Shown here in pieces: positions 50,973 to 60,500 of a DNA stretch of 64,000 bases (position 1 is its first letter; each line of letters begins with the position of its first letter). The notes below the pieces were generated by a model. The model made no database searches. It saw nothing but the letters and a program-made list of their open reading frames with translations, and was not told the origin of the DNA. Source of the DNA: VRUE01 sp033856195 (lineage in GTDB: Bacteria > Actinomycetota > Thermoleophilia > Solirubrobacterales > 70-9); assembly GCA_033856195.1 (NCBI GenBank), contig JAWVFL010000002.1:1-64000 (forward strand), written 5' to 3'. The position numbers and the translations under genes are program-made.

Positions 50973-51854
50973 ATGAAGCTCGACTCCCTGATTCCCGCCC
51001 CGCTCCGCAAACCGGCCAAACCGGGCACGGGCAATGGCGCCAAGGGCGCGGCCCCGGGCGACCTCAAGTCGGCGCCGCCGGAGCGACCCTCCGACGCGCA
51101 GCGCCTCGGCGACCGCGCCAAGGAAGCGCCGGCCGACGTGCTCGCCTGGGTCGACCAGCGCACCGCCGCCACCGGCTTTCTCACTGGGATGCTCTATCGC
51201 AAGGTGCCGAAGGGGACCAACTGGTTCTACACGCTTGGCTCGGCGACCCTGATCGCCTTCGTCTCGCAGGCGATCACGGGGGTCTTCCTGGCGATGTTCT
51301 ACACGCCGTCGACCACCCAGGCCTACGCCTCGATCGCCCACATCAACAACGACGTCTTCCTCGGCCAGCTGGTCCACGGCATGCACAAGTGGGGCTCGAG
51401 CGTGATGGTGATCCTGGTCTTCCTCCACATGGGGCGCACCTTCTTCTTCGGCGCCTACAAGTACCCGCGCGAGCTCAACTGGGTGATCGGCGTGGTGCTC
51501 TTGATCCTGACGATGACGATGGCCTTCACCGGCTACCTGCTGCCCTTCGACCAGCGTTCCTTCTGGGCTTCGGTGGTCGGCATCAACATCAACGGCACCG
51601 GCCCGGTGATCGGCCCTTACCTGAGCGACTTCCTGCGCGCCGGCCCCGAGCTGGGGGCGACGACCCTCTCACGCTTCTACGCGATCCACATGCTGCTCGT
51701 CCCCGGCGCGATCATCGCCCTGATCGGCGCCCATCTCTACCTGGTCGTCAAGCTCGGCACGACCGCGCCGCCCTGGCTGAAAGCGGATAAGCCCAAGGTC
51801 GCCGCCCCGGTCTCCCAGCTCGACGCCGGCGGCAACGGCACGGCCCCCAGATGA
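50973..51854 (+). CDS. qcrB: cytochrome b6-type subunit of the bc complex
   Basis: 293 residues. After a Pro/Ala/Lys-rich N-terminus of about 60, the cytochrome b N-terminal domain covers four helices. Haem ligand His pairs lie in GQLVHGMHKWGSSVMVILVFLHM (about 132-154, split as HGMHKWG and VFLHMGR) and FYAIHMLLVPGAIIALIGAHLY (about 230-250). The quinol-site TGYLLPFDQRSFWA is near 186. The length and lack of the last helices show the split, b6-like form; the rest is in qcrC. It starts 14 bp after qcrA. Confidence 0.93.
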   Translation: MKLDSLIPAPLRKPAKPGTGNGAKGAAPGDLKSAPPERPSDAQRLGDRAKEAPADVLAWVDQRTAATGFLTGMLYRKVPKGTNWFYTLGSATLIAFVSQAITGVFLAMFYTPSTTQAYASIAHINNDVFLGQLVHGMHKWGSSVMVILVFLHMGRTFFFGAYKYPRELNWVIGVVLLILTMTMAFTGYLLPFDQRSFWASVVGININGTGPVIGPYLSDFLRAGPELGATTLSRFYAIHMLLVPGAIIALIGAHLYLVVKLGTTAPPWLKADKPKVAAPVSQLDAGGNGTAPR

Positions 51855-51870
51855 TCCATGGGGATCAGAC

Positions 51871-52572
51871 GTGAAGCCAGCTGACAAGCAGGCATATCTG
51901 GAGGAGTACGAGCTGCTGAAGAAGAAGGGCAAGCCCTTCTTCCCCTACGCGGTGCTGAAGGACTCGGCGATGATGGTGCTGGTCGTCGGCGTGATCATCC
52001 TGATGGCCGTCCTTTTCGGCGCTGAGCAGGGCCCCAAGGCGGACCCGACCTCGACCACCTACGTGCCGCGGCCGGAGTGGTACTTCTTCTTCCTCTTCGA
52101 GGTCCTGCGCGTGATCAAACCGCCGGAGCTGGTCCCGATCGCGACAATCGGCATCCCGACGATCTGCATGGTGCTGCTCCTGCTGCTGCCGTTCTACGAC
52201 CGTGGCCCGGAGCGCAACCCGATTCGCCGCCCGATCGCGACGACCGCCGGCATCCTGACGATCATCGCGATGGCCTACCTCAGCTTCCTCGGCGCAACCG
52301 GCGGCTCGCCGACCGAGATCGACATGAAGGTCGCGCCCCAATACGAAGCGGGCAAGGAGATCGTCGCCGCCTCGGGCTGCCTGGCCTGCCACAAGCTCGG
52401 CGAGAACGGCAACAACGGCCAGGGGCCGGAACTGACGCACATCGCCCAGCGCATTCCGCGGGCCGCGATCATCCGTTCGATCGAGATCGGCCCCGGTATC
52501 ATGCCCTCTTTCCGCGACTTGTCGCCGAAGAAGCTCAACGAGCTCGCTGATTTCCTCTCCTCGCTCGACTAA
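51871..52572 (+). CDS. qcrC: subunit IV-cytochrome c fusion of the bc complex
   Basis: 233 residues from GTG. Residues 1-150 carry three helices of the cytochrome b C-terminal part, including the PEWYFFFLFEVLRVIK quinol-site motif (PEWY) near 68. After a linker, a single-haem cytochrome c domain has CLACHKLG (haem attachment, near 170) and a Met ligand in GPGIMPSF near 210. This subunit IV-cytochrome c fusion is the Bacillus QcrC design, unlike the dihaem QcrC and long QcrB of common actinobacteria. It starts 16 bp after qcrB. Confidence 0.92.
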   Translation: MKPADKQAYLEEYELLKKKGKPFFPYAVLKDSAMMVLVVGVIILMAVLFGAEQGPKADPTSTTYVPRPEWYFFFLFEVLRVIKPPELVPIATIGIPTICMVLLLLLPFYDRGPERNPIRRPIATTAGILTIIAMAYLSFLGATGGSPTEIDMKVAPQYEAGKEIVAASGCLACHKLGENGNNGQGPELTHIAQRIPRAAIIRSIEIGPGIMPSFRDLSPKKLNELADFLSSLD

Positions 52573-52615
52573 GCCCGCACGGGACTCCGCCCAGTTCGCG
52601 GGGCAGGTCAACCGT

Positions 52616-53284
52616 ATGTTCGATCGCGTCGCGAGCCGCTATGACGCGCTCAACTCGGTGATGACGGCGGGGCTGCACCACCGCTGGCGCGAGCGTGCCG
52701 CCGATCGCGCCGAGCTGCAGCCAGGCGACTCGGCGCTCGACGTCTGCTGCGGCACCGGCGATCTCGCGCTCGAGCTGGCCGGTCGGGTGGCGCCCGGCGG
52801 CCGCGTCGTCGGCTGCGATTTCTCCGAGCCGATGCTCGACTTGGCTCGCGACAAGGCGCGTGAGCGGGATGCGCCCGGCGTTCGCTTCGAGTGGGCCGAC
52901 GCCCTCAGCTTGCCCTACGACGCGGCTCGCTTCGACGCGGTCACGGTTGGCTTCGGCGTTCGCAACCTTGCCAATCTCGAGCGTGGCCTTGGAGAGATGA
53001 CCCGGGTGCTGAGACCCGGGGGCCGGCTGGTGGTGCTCGAGATAACCCAGCCCACTCGGCCGCCGCTCTCGACCTTCTTCTCGCTTTGGTTCGACCGGAT
53101 CGTGCCGCTGCTGGGCACCCTCTCGGAGGAGTCCGAGGCCTACTCCTACCTGCCTGAGTCGGTTCGGAGCTTCCCCGGGCCCCAGCGCCTGGGCGAGCTG
53201 ATGGACGGCGCCGGACTCGAGCGAATCCGCTGGACGGTCCTCGCCGGCGGGATAATCGCGATCCACAGCGGCATCGGCGGGTGA
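52616..53284 (+). CDS. menG: demethylmenaquinone methyltransferase
   Basis: 222 residues from ATG 52616. It makes menaquinone with SAM, supplying the quinone used by the qcr complex just upstream. MFDRVASRYDALNSVM opens the domain, LDVCCGTGDLALELA (about 42) binds SAM, and FDAVTVGFGVRNLANLERGL (about 105) and EAYSYLPESVRSFPGPQRL (about 178) are typical of UbiE/MenG. Family members usually have 10-20 residues before MFDR; the in-frame upstream codons look plausible but contain no start codon. Its stop overlaps the next gene (GTGA). Confidence 0.9.
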   Translation: MFDRVASRYDALNSVMTAGLHHRWRERAADRAELQPGDSALDVCCGTGDLALELAGRVAPGGRVVGCDFSEPMLDLARDKARERDAPGVRFEWADALSLPYDAARFDAVTVGFGVRNLANLERGLGEMTRVLRPGGRLVVLEITQPTRPPLSTFFSLWFDRIVPLLGTLSEESEAYSYLPESVRSFPGPQRLGELMDGAGLERIRWTVLAGGIIAIHSGIGG

Positions 53285-54246
53285 CCCGACCTTCCGCCGT
53301 GCCGCCGCCGGTGACGGCGGTGCTTGACGCCTCGAGTCGCTGGTTGCCGGCGCGGCTGGGCGAGGCCGAGGACCTCCTGCGCGAGCAGAGCGGCGGGCAC
53401 GGCGAGCTGCTCGGCGCCGATGCGGCCGCCACTCTGGCCGCTGGAGGCAAGCGCCTGCGACCGCTGCTGGTGTTGCTCTGCGCCGGCGCCGAGGGTGGGG
53501 AGGAGGCGGTGCGAGCCGCCGCCGCAATCGAGCTGGTCCACATGGCGACGCTGGTCCACGACGACGTGCTCGACGACGCGCCCCTGCGCCGTGGCGTTCC
53601 CACGGTGGCCGCAAGCTCGGGGCGCGAGCGAGCTGTAGCGGTCGGCGACCTCCTCTTCTCCCGTGCCTTCGCCCTGCTCGCCGAGCATCGCGACGGACGG
53701 GCTGTCTCACTCCTCGCCGCGGCCTCGGTGGCGCTGGCGGAAGGCGAGCTCGCCCAGCGTCATGACGCCTATGACACGGGCATCTCCGAAGAGCGCTATC
53801 TGGAGCGCTGTCGATTGAAGACGGCGACCCTGTTCGAATGCGCCTGCTTGATGGGCCGGGATGTCGAGGCCCTCGGTTCCTTTGGGGCTCCGGTTGGGTT
53901 GGCTTTCCAGCTGCTCGATGACGTGCTGGACGTCTCCGGCCCAGCTGAGCGCACCGGCAAGGCGCGTGGTACCGACCTGCTCGACGGCACCGTCACGCTG
54001 CCGCTGATCGCGGCCGCGGCGGTCGATCCGTCTCTACGAGACGTCGACCTGCACAGCCTCGACCCGGCAACCGCCGATCAGCTCTGCGATCGCATCGCGG
54101 CGACCGGCGCTCTGGAGCAGGTGCGATCGCGTGCGCTGGAGATGGTCAGCGCGGCAAAGGCCCAGCTCGACTCGGACTCCTTTGACGCCGAGCAGCGCCA
54201 GCTCCTTGGCCTCGTCGCCGACGGCGTCGTGCAGCGCTACAGCTAG
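53281..54246 (+). CDS. polyprenyl diphosphate synthase (trans-type)
   Basis: 321 residues from GTG. The first Asp-rich motif is LVHDDVLDDAPLRRG (near 87), the second FQLLDDVLDVSG (near 210), with GGKRLRPLL near 58 and GDLLFSRAFALLAEH near 122. It builds the long isoprenoid chain, probably the side chain of menaquinone, since it is coupled to menG by a GTGA overlap. Chain length cannot be read with confidence. The stop overlaps the convergent zinc-ribbon gene by 4 bp. Confidence 0.9.
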   Translation: MTRPSAVPPPVTAVLDASSRWLPARLGEAEDLLREQSGGHGELLGADAAATLAAGGKRLRPLLVLLCAGAEGGEEAVRAAAAIELVHMATLVHDDVLDDAPLRRGVPTVAASSGRERAVAVGDLLFSRAFALLAEHRDGRAVSLLAAASVALAEGELAQRHDAYDTGISEERYLERCRLKTATLFECACLMGRDVEALGSFGAPVGLAFQLLDDVLDVSGPAERTGKARGTDLLDGTVTLPLIAAAAVDPSLRDVDLHSLDPATADQLCDRIAATGALEQVRSRALEMVSAAKAQLDSDSFDAEQRQLLGLVADGVVQRYS

Positions 54247-54575
54247 CGGAAGTCGTCGGCGGTGATCAGGTCGGCGTCGAGCGCGGCGCTGAACGTGTCG
54301 ACGACGAACTGCATGTTCTCGTGCTCGAGCGCCTTCAGCACGTCGCTCAAAGCGCGGGTTCCCAGGTCGAGCTCCTCGTCGAAGGCGTCGATCTCGGCTT
54401 CGGCGTGGATCTCGTTGTTGCGCCATTCACACTCCGGGCAGCGCCGCCAGAGTCGCCAGTGGCCGCGGTCGCCGGCCTGCTCCCAGCAGGTCGGCTGCAC
54501 CAGCGCCGATTTGCATTGCGGGCAGACGTGCAGCCCGGCGGCGGTCTGGATCTGGCTGGTGCTCGCGTCTCGCAT
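54243..54575 (-). CDS. small zinc-ribbon protein, function unknown
   Basis: 110 residues. Two CxxC pairs (CPQC near 18, CPEC near 46), with WRLWRRCPECEWRNNE, form a likely zinc ribbon. The C-terminal half is an acidic helix pair (EAEIDAFDEELDLGTRAL). I do not recognise a named family. GATAGT on the minus strand (54587-54582) is 6 nt before the ATG, so it has its own, leaderless-type promoter. It faces the polyprenyl synthase and is divergent from tatA. Confidence 0.7.
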   Translation of the reverse strand: MRDASTSQIQTAAGLHVCPQCKSALVQPTCWEQAGDRGHWRLWRRCPECEWRNNEIHAEAEIDAFDEELDLGTRALSDVLKALEHENMQFVVDTFSAALDADLITADDFR

Positions 54576-54713
54576 ACCTGCACTATCGAACCCGCGAAAC
54601 GATCACTCCATCCTCACTTTCCCGTAGAGAGGCCAGAAAAGCCGATTACCAGGTAGGCCACCCCCCCAATTAGATGCGACGCCAGATGTGATCCGATCGA
54701 GCATCGGGGCCGT

Positions 54714-54719
54714 TACCAT
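54714..54719 (+). promoter_or_regulatory. -10 box for tatA-tatC
   Basis: TACCAT ends 6 nt before the tatA ATG, giving a leaderless transcript prediction. No good -35. Confidence 0.4.
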
Positions 54720-54725
54720 GGGTCG

Positions 54726-54977
54726 ATGCCAAACGTCGGACCTCTCGAGCTTGCGATCGTCCTGATCATCGCCCTCGTCGTCTTCGGGCCGAAACGGCTG
54801 CCGGAGCTGGGCCGCTCGCTGGGCCGGGGGATTCGCGAGTTCCGCGGCTCGGTCGGCGGCGACAACCATGAGCCGGAGCGCGCCGAGGCAATCGAGCCGC
54901 CGAAGTCCGAAGCTGAGCAGAGCGCCGAGGCCAAGAAGAGCGCCGAGGCCGAGACCGTCGCTCACGACCGCCGCTAG
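54726..54977 (+). CDS. tatA: Tat translocase TatA/TatB-type subunit
   Basis: 83 residues. One N-terminal helix (ELAIVLIIALVVFGPKRLPEL) with the FGP hinge, an amphipathic helix (GRSLGRGIREFRGSV) and an acidic tail. It forms the pore part of the twin-arginine system, with TatC encoded 9 bp downstream. TatA and TatB cannot be separated with certainty at this length. A likely client nearby is the Rieske protein, which has a twin-arginine signal. Confidence 0.92.
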   Translation: MPNVGPLELAIVLIIALVVFGPKRLPELGRSLGRGIREFRGSVGGDNHEPERAEAIEPPKSEAEQSAEAKKSAEAETVAHDRR

Positions 54978-54986
54978 GACGCCGCC

Positions 54987-55757
54987 ATGGCCCGGATGAG
55001 GCCGGTCTCCCACGAGGACCAGCTCACCTTGGTCGAGCACCTCGACGAGCTGCGCACCCGCATCGTCGTCTGCCTCGTCGTCCTCGCCGTCGCCCTGGCG
55101 CTTTGCTTCTGGCAGAACCATCTGCTGCTGGAAATTGCCTCGGGGCCGCTGCCGAGCAACCACGACAAGCTGCTCACCTTCGGCGTCACCGAGGCCTTCA
55201 CGACGACGCTCACCGTTGCCACCTACGGGGCGCTGATCCTCGCGATGCCGATCCTGCTCTACCAGCTCTACGCGTACCTCCTGCCTGCCTTCAGTGACCA
55301 CGAGCGGCGCACGATCCTGCCGATCCTGCTCTTCGTCCCGGTCCTCTTCCTCGCCGGCGTCGCCTTTGCCTATTTCGTCGTGATGCCGCCGGCGGTGAAG
55401 TTCCTGCTTGGCTTCAACGACACCCAGTTCAACGTCCAAGTCCGCGCCCGCGACTACTACAGCTTCTTCTCGACCACGCTGCTGGCGGGTGGCATCGTCT
55501 TCCAGCTGCCACTGGCGATCCTCGCAGTCACCCGGCTCGGCATCGTCAGCGTCCAGCAGCTCTCGCGCAACCGCCGCTACGCCTACCTGATCATCGCCGT
55601 GATCGCCGCCGCATTGCCCGGGATCGACCCGATCTCGATGCTGATCGAGATGGTTCCTCTGCTTGTGCTGTTCGAGTTGAGTATCTTGATTGCTCGTGCT
55701 TTCGGTACGCCGAAGGCGGCGGGAGGAATGGCAAAGCCCTCAACCCAGGAGCGCTGA
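54987..55757 (+). CDS. tatC: Sec-independent protein translocase TatC
   Basis: 256 residues with six hydrophobic helices. The cytoplasmic N-terminus MRPVSHEDQLTLVEHLDELRTRI (LVEHLDELR is the signal-peptide binding segment) and the FAYFVVMPPAVKFLLGF region near 127-143 are diagnostic. The C-terminal LIIAVIAAALPGIDPISMLIEMVPLLVLFE completes the fold. It recognises twin-arginine signals. It is coupled to tatA (9 bp) and followed after 6 bp by a membrane-anchored repeat-type protein. Confidence 0.95.
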   Translation: MARMRPVSHEDQLTLVEHLDELRTRIVVCLVVLAVALALCFWQNHLLLEIASGPLPSNHDKLLTFGVTEAFTTTLTVATYGALILAMPILLYQLYAYLLPAFSDHERRTILPILLFVPVLFLAGVAFAYFVVMPPAVKFLLGFNDTQFNVQVRARDYYSFFSTTLLAGGIVFQLPLAILAVTRLGIVSVQQLSRNRRYAYLIIAVIAAALPGIDPISMLIEMVPLLVLFELSILIARAFGTPKAAGGMAKPSTQER

Positions 55758-55763
55758 TTCGAG

Positions 55764-56567
55764 TTGGCGGAAAACGGCGAGCGACGGATGCTGTTCGACA
55801 TCCGTGGGCGACGGAAGCACGTCGTCCGGGTCGTCTACGCGATCCTCGCGCTGCTGATGGGCGCCAGCCTCTTCCTCGTCGTCGGCCCCTTCAGCCTCGG
55901 CAGCCTGGGAGGCAGCGGCAGCTCCACCAGCGCCGGCAAGGTCCTCCAGGAACAGGCCGAACGGACCGAAGAGAAACTGCGGCGGAATCCCGAAGACGAA
56001 GCTCTGCTGCTCGCCCTGACCCGCGCTCGCATCGGGGCCGGCAACGCCCTGACCGAAGTGAACTCGGAAACCGGGTTGACCAGCTTCACCCCGGAAGGGC
56101 GGCAGGAACTCGAACGTGGAATCGAATCCTGGGATAGCTACCTGAAGCAGGCCAAGGAACCGAAGGCTTCCACTGCCCTGCTGGTATCGAGCAGCTACTT
56201 CGGCCTAGCCGAATCGGCGCCGAGCTTCGAAGAAGCGGTCGAGAACGTCGACGGCGCCGCCAAAACGCAACGCATCGCGGCCGAAGCGCAGCCGACGGTC
56301 AACTCGCTGACCACCCTTGCCATCTACGAGTATTACTCGGGCAACTTCACCGCCGGCGACAAGGCCGTCAAGGAAGCCGAAAGCAAAGCCCCGAGCAAGG
56401 CCGAAGCCAAGGAAATCGGCAAACAGATGGCGGAATTCCGCCAGCGCGGCAAAGCCTTCGAAGCCCAGAAGAAAGAAGTCGCCAAAGAAGAAAAGAAACT
56501 GGGCAAAGAACGCCTGCAGAACCCCCTCGGCGGCCTCTCCGGCGGCACGGGCTCCCTTGGTGAATAG
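55764..56567 (+). CDS. membrane-anchored TPR-like protein
   Basis: 267 residues from TTG 55764; ATG 55788 is an alternative. One TM helix (about 23-46) precedes a Gly/Ser linker. A helical external region follows, with repeats of the kind NPEDEALLLALTRARIGAGNAL and TLAIYEYYSGNFTAGDKAVKEA, like degenerate TPRs. A Lys/Glu-rich coiled coil (FEAQKKEVAKEEKKLG) ends the protein. Its role is unknown; it follows tatC by 6 bp and may act with the Tat system. It uses GAA for Glu much more than its neighbours. Confidence 0.65.
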   Translation: MAENGERRMLFDIRGRRKHVVRVVYAILALLMGASLFLVVGPFSLGSLGGSGSSTSAGKVLQEQAERTEEKLRRNPEDEALLLALTRARIGAGNALTEVNSETGLTSFTPEGRQELERGIESWDSYLKQAKEPKASTALLVSSSYFGLAESAPSFEEAVENVDGAAKTQRIAAEAQPTVNSLTTLAIYEYYSGNFTAGDKAVKEAESKAPSKAEAKEIGKQMAEFRQRGKAFEAQKKEVAKEEKKLGKERLQNPLGGLSGGTGSLGE

Positions 56568-56591
56568 GGTCCCCCGGCAATCCCGAGTTCA

Positions 56592-56665
56592 TGGGCCGCG
56601 AAGGACTCGAACCTTCAACCTTGAGCTTAAGAGGCTCCTGCTCTAACCAGTTGAGCTAGCGGCCC
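56592..56665 (-). tRNA. tRNA-Lys (CTT anticodon)
   Basis: 74 nt cloverleaf on the minus strand. Acceptor GGGCCGC pairs with GCGGCCC, the anticodon loop is CTCTTAA (CTT) and the T arm is GAAGG-TTCGAGT-CCTTC. The discriminator is A; CCA is not encoded. The anticodon stem has one terminal mismatch (G27-A43). Confidence 0.95.
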
Positions 56666-56677
56666 GGGGGGCTGGCA

Positions 56678-56683
56678 ATTATA
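56678..56683 (-). promoter_or_regulatory. -10 box for tRNA-Lys
   Basis: A perfect TATAAT on the minus strand ends 12 nt before the tRNA, just past the stop of the secreted-protein gene upstream. Its -35 would lie inside that gene. Confidence 0.6.
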
Positions 56684-56697
56684 AGAAGATTGAGCCG

Positions 56698-57450
56698 TTA
56701 GCGGACGGTGCAGGCCTTTTCGACGCTGCCGTCGATGATCGTGCCCTCGGCGAAGGTGAAGCGGCCGTGAGTGCGGAAGATGCCGTCGCCGCAGCGAGCG
56801 GTGACGTAGCTGCGCTCCTTGCCGCCGAAGCGGTAGCGCTTGCCGATCGAGGCGTCGATGTGGATCAGCGATCCATGGCCGCCGGCGATCGGCGGCAGAT
56901 CGACGGTGGCGCGGTAGCGGTAGCGGCCGGGCCGTTTTTCGATTGGGATCGTGATCACGAAGTTCTGCACCGCGGGAACGGAGATGCGCGCATGCATGAT
57001 CACGGTTGGCTTGCCCGCCAGCCGCGGGCCGTTGAAGAAGGTCAGCAGTGAGCTGGCGAGGACCGGGGGCTGGCCTTCGCGAGCGATCATCGCGCTGGCG
57101 TGCCCGGCGCCGACGATGGCGTTGGGACAGCGGTTACGAGCCTCCACGGGAGTAGCTTCCTCCAGCGCTGCGGGTCGGCAGACGGGGAGCCCCGCGGTCG
57201 TCAGCCTGCCGTCGCGATCGAAGTCGAGAATCAGCTGCTGCAAGGCGGCGGGAACGCTGCCGTCGACCGCCTTCAGGTCGGCGCGCCCTTTGAACTCGAT
57301 CGGCGCGTAGGTGCTGCGGGGCAGGCTGTGCGGCGTGAAGCCCCCGTCCGCGGTGAGCACGAGGTTGCCGACCTTGACCAGCGCGGCGTTGGCCGCGCCC
57401 GCGAAGAGGACGCAGCAGAGCAAGGCCCCAGCTGCCAAAAGCCGCTTCAA
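56698..57450 (-). CDS. secreted protein of unknown function
   Basis: 250 residues from TTG, with GGAGGAG 3 nt upstream. A clear signal peptide (KRLLAAGALLCCVLFAGAANA, ANA-A cleavage) is followed by a beta-rich domain with four Cys (VCRP, RNRCPNAIVG, ARCGDG, ACTVR). Phrases such as LVLTADGGFTPHSLPR and GHASAMIAREGQPPVL recur in related-looking actinobacterial secreted proteins, but I know no function. It is divergent from the MMPL transporter and shares a 116-bp spacer with it. Confidence 0.7.
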   Translation of the reverse strand: MKRLLAAGALLCCVLFAGAANAALVKVGNLVLTADGGFTPHSLPRSTYAPIEFKGRADLKAVDGSVPAALQQLILDFDRDGRLTTAGLPVCRPAALEEATPVEARNRCPNAIVGAGHASAMIAREGQPPVLASSLLTFFNGPRLAGKPTVIMHARISVPAVQNFVITIPIEKRPGRYRYRATVDLPPIAGGHGSLIHIDASIGKRYRFGGKERSYVTARCGDGIFRTHGRFTFAEGTIIDGSVEKACTVR

Positions 57451-57554
57451 GTTCTCCTCCAGAACCAGGCTAGCGCGCCGTTCAAGCCGGCCGTTGAAAC
57501 GATCCTTAACACAGTCTTCTGCAACATTCGCCCCCCCCCGGCCGCCGGGACCGC

Positions 57555-57560
57555 CAAACT
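57555..57560 (+). promoter_or_regulatory. -10-like box for the MMPL gene
   Basis: CAAACT ends 6 nt before the GTG start at 57567. The divergent gene's start is 105 bp away. No clear -35. Confidence 0.35.
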
Positions 57561-57566
57561 ACGGGT

Positions 57567-60500
57567 GTGCCTGTGAGGAGGAGCAGGGGGCGGAGCGATG
57601 ACGCGCGCGCTGAGCGGGGGGATGAGAAGCGCCCGCCGCTGATGCTGCGCCATCCACGCCGCGCGTTGGCGGTCGCCGCCCTCCTGATCGCGCTGCTCGC
57701 GTCCTTCGGCTTCAGCCTCGAGGACCGGCTCAGCCCGAGCACGATCGACATCGGCGGCACCTCGGTCCACGAGGCGAACGGGATGCTGAGCAGGTACTTC
57801 GGCGACTCGGCTCCCTTCGTGGTCTTCCTGCAGGGCCCGCCGGCCGCGATCGACCGGCAGGGGCCCGAGCTGGTCCGCGTGCTCCGCGAGGACCCGAAGG
57901 TGACGACGCTCTCACCCTGGGATCGCGGCAGTGTGGGACAGCTGCGCCCGAAGCCGCGCCGCGCCTTCATCCTCGTCGACTTCCACGTCGACTCCAACGC
58001 GGCGGTCGACGACAAGGTGCCGCTGCTCAACCGCATCCTCGAAGACAAGCTCCATGCCCCGGTGCGCGGTACGCAGACCGGCTTCGCCACGCTTTCGAGG
58101 TCGATCGAGGACGAATCGATCTCCAGCACCGAGCGCGCCGAGCTGATCGCCCTGCCGATTCTCCTGATCGTCCTCTTGCTCGTCTTCCGCTCTCCGATCG
58201 CCGCCGCGATCCCGCTCGGATTTGGCGCGATCGCGGTGCTCACGTCCCGTGGCCTGCTTTCGATCCTCACCAACTTCTTCGAAGTCAGCGCCCTCGCCCT
58301 GGTGGTCTGCTCGATGATGGGCCTTGCGCTCGGAGTCGATTACGCCCTTCTGCTGGTCTCCCGCTTTCGCGAGGAGCTGGCGAAAGGCGCCGACCCCGTG
58401 GACGCTGCCTGGGAGACCCGCCGCACCGCCGGGCGAACGACGGTCTTCGCCGGCAGCACCCTGGTCCTCTCGATGGTCGTGGCGCTCTTCGTCGTGCCAG
58501 GCGCACTGCTCGCCTCCCTCGCCGGGACCCTCGCCCTGGTCGTCCTCCTGACTGTCCTCGTCGCCACCCTGCTGGGGCCGCCGGTCCTGGTCCTGGCCGG
58601 CGCCAACATCGACCGTTGGCGGATCGGTTCAGCCCCGAACGGCGAACGCTCGCGGCTGATGACGATCGTCTCCGCGGCTCTGAAGCGGCCCGTGCCGGTG
58701 TCGATAGCGATCGGCGCCGTCGTGCTCCTGCTCGCCGCACCCGCACTTGCGCTGAAGACCGGCCCCTTCAGCATCGGGCAGCTGCCAAAAGACAACTCGG
58801 CACGCAAGGACGCAGAACTGATCCAAAGCTCTGCCGGAGGGGGCTTCGAAGCCCCCTTTGTGGTCGTCGCCGCAACGCGGACGGGAACCATCACCGACGA
58901 CGACAACCTCGCGGCTCTGAGTCGCTGGCAGCGCCGCATCGCCCGCACGCCGGGCGTGCAGAGCGTGGTCGGCCCGTCCCAGGTGTCGCGATCGGTGAAA
59001 CCGCTGCAGAAAGGCCTCGCGGGCCTCCTTGCCTCAAACGACAAAGTGGGGCCGCTGTCGAACCTGACCAGGGTGGGCGATGGCATGGAACGCATCGCGG
59101 ACGGCGTCGCGGCGATCCGCGGTGGCCTCTCGCGGGCGACCTTCGGCGCCGCGATCTTGGCTGACGGCTCCGGCAGGGCCGAAGAAGGTGCGATCCAGAT
59201 CGCCAGTGGCATCGGCCAGGCAGCCGCCGGCAGCCAGGAAGCGATCGACGCAATCGACGAAGTGGCGAAAGGGAACAAGGAACTGGCCAAGGCAAACGAA
59301 AGGGCGGCACTCGGCGGCCTGCAGATCAAGTTCGGCAGCCACGACCTGGTCCCCAACTTCAATGTCAACGGCCTGCCGCGGGCGAACAGGCTGAAGCGCT
59401 CGCTCGACAAAGCCTCGACCGCGACCGTCCCGCAGATCCAGGCCACCGCTCAGGCCAGCGACGAAAAGACGAAAGCCGCGCTGCAGCAGGTCGAAGGCAT
59501 GACCGTCGGCAAGTCCGACCCGAACTATGCGGCGGCCCTGGACGCTCTCCGCCAGGCTTCCAGCACGGCCGCAACACTGCCGGCCGAACTCGCCCCACTG
59601 CAGGAAAGTCTCGTCGACGACGCCCACGAAGCCCAGGAAATCAAGTTCTGGATCGAAAGCACGCTCGTCCAGATGAAGCAGCTGGCCGCCGCTTCGAAAC
59701 GGCTCTACGACGGACTGAACACAATCAAAACGGGCAGCAAGAAACTCGCGACCGGCACAGCCGAACTCGACCGCGAAGTGACGAAGGAATTCGGTCAGCT
59801 CGGCTCCTTCGAGGCAGGCGCCAACGAACTGGTCTCCGGCCTGGCTCGCCTCACCGGCGGCACGACTCAGCTCGAACAGCGGCTTGGCGAATTCTATTCC
59901 CGCTCTTACCCGGTTCAGAGCGGCGCCCGGCGGATCGCGGTGCGGGTGCAATCCCAGAGCGAGACCATCAACCGCCGCGTCGACAACATCCGCAACGTCA
60001 CGCCAGGGATCTTCGACTCCGGCTACTTCGTCCTCTCCGCCCTCGACGGCACCCAGGGCCGCCTGCACGAACGCGCTTCCGAAGCGGTCGACCTGGAGCA
60101 CGGCGGCCAGGCCGCCACCCTGTTGGTGATTCCCGATGATCCGCTCAACACGCCAGGCTCGATCGCCCTCAACAAGCGCCTGGACGACGACGCGGCCGCC
60201 TTGGGCAAGGAAGCGAACCTGAAGACCGGCGTCGCCGGCAGCCCGGCGACCCTCAACACCTTCAGTCGCGTCACCAGGGACCGCATCCCGATGGTGATTG
60301 CGGCGATCACCCTGGCGACCTTCCTCGTCCTTGTCCTCGTCCTGCGATCGCTGCCGCTGGCCGCGATCGCGATCGGGCTCAACATGGCGTCGGTCGGCGT
60401 CGCCTTCGGTGTCTTGATGCTGTTGACCAACGTCCCCGACGGCTGGCCGCTTGGCGGCCGCACCTACGTGGACGCGGTCGGGACGGTGATGATCTTCGGC

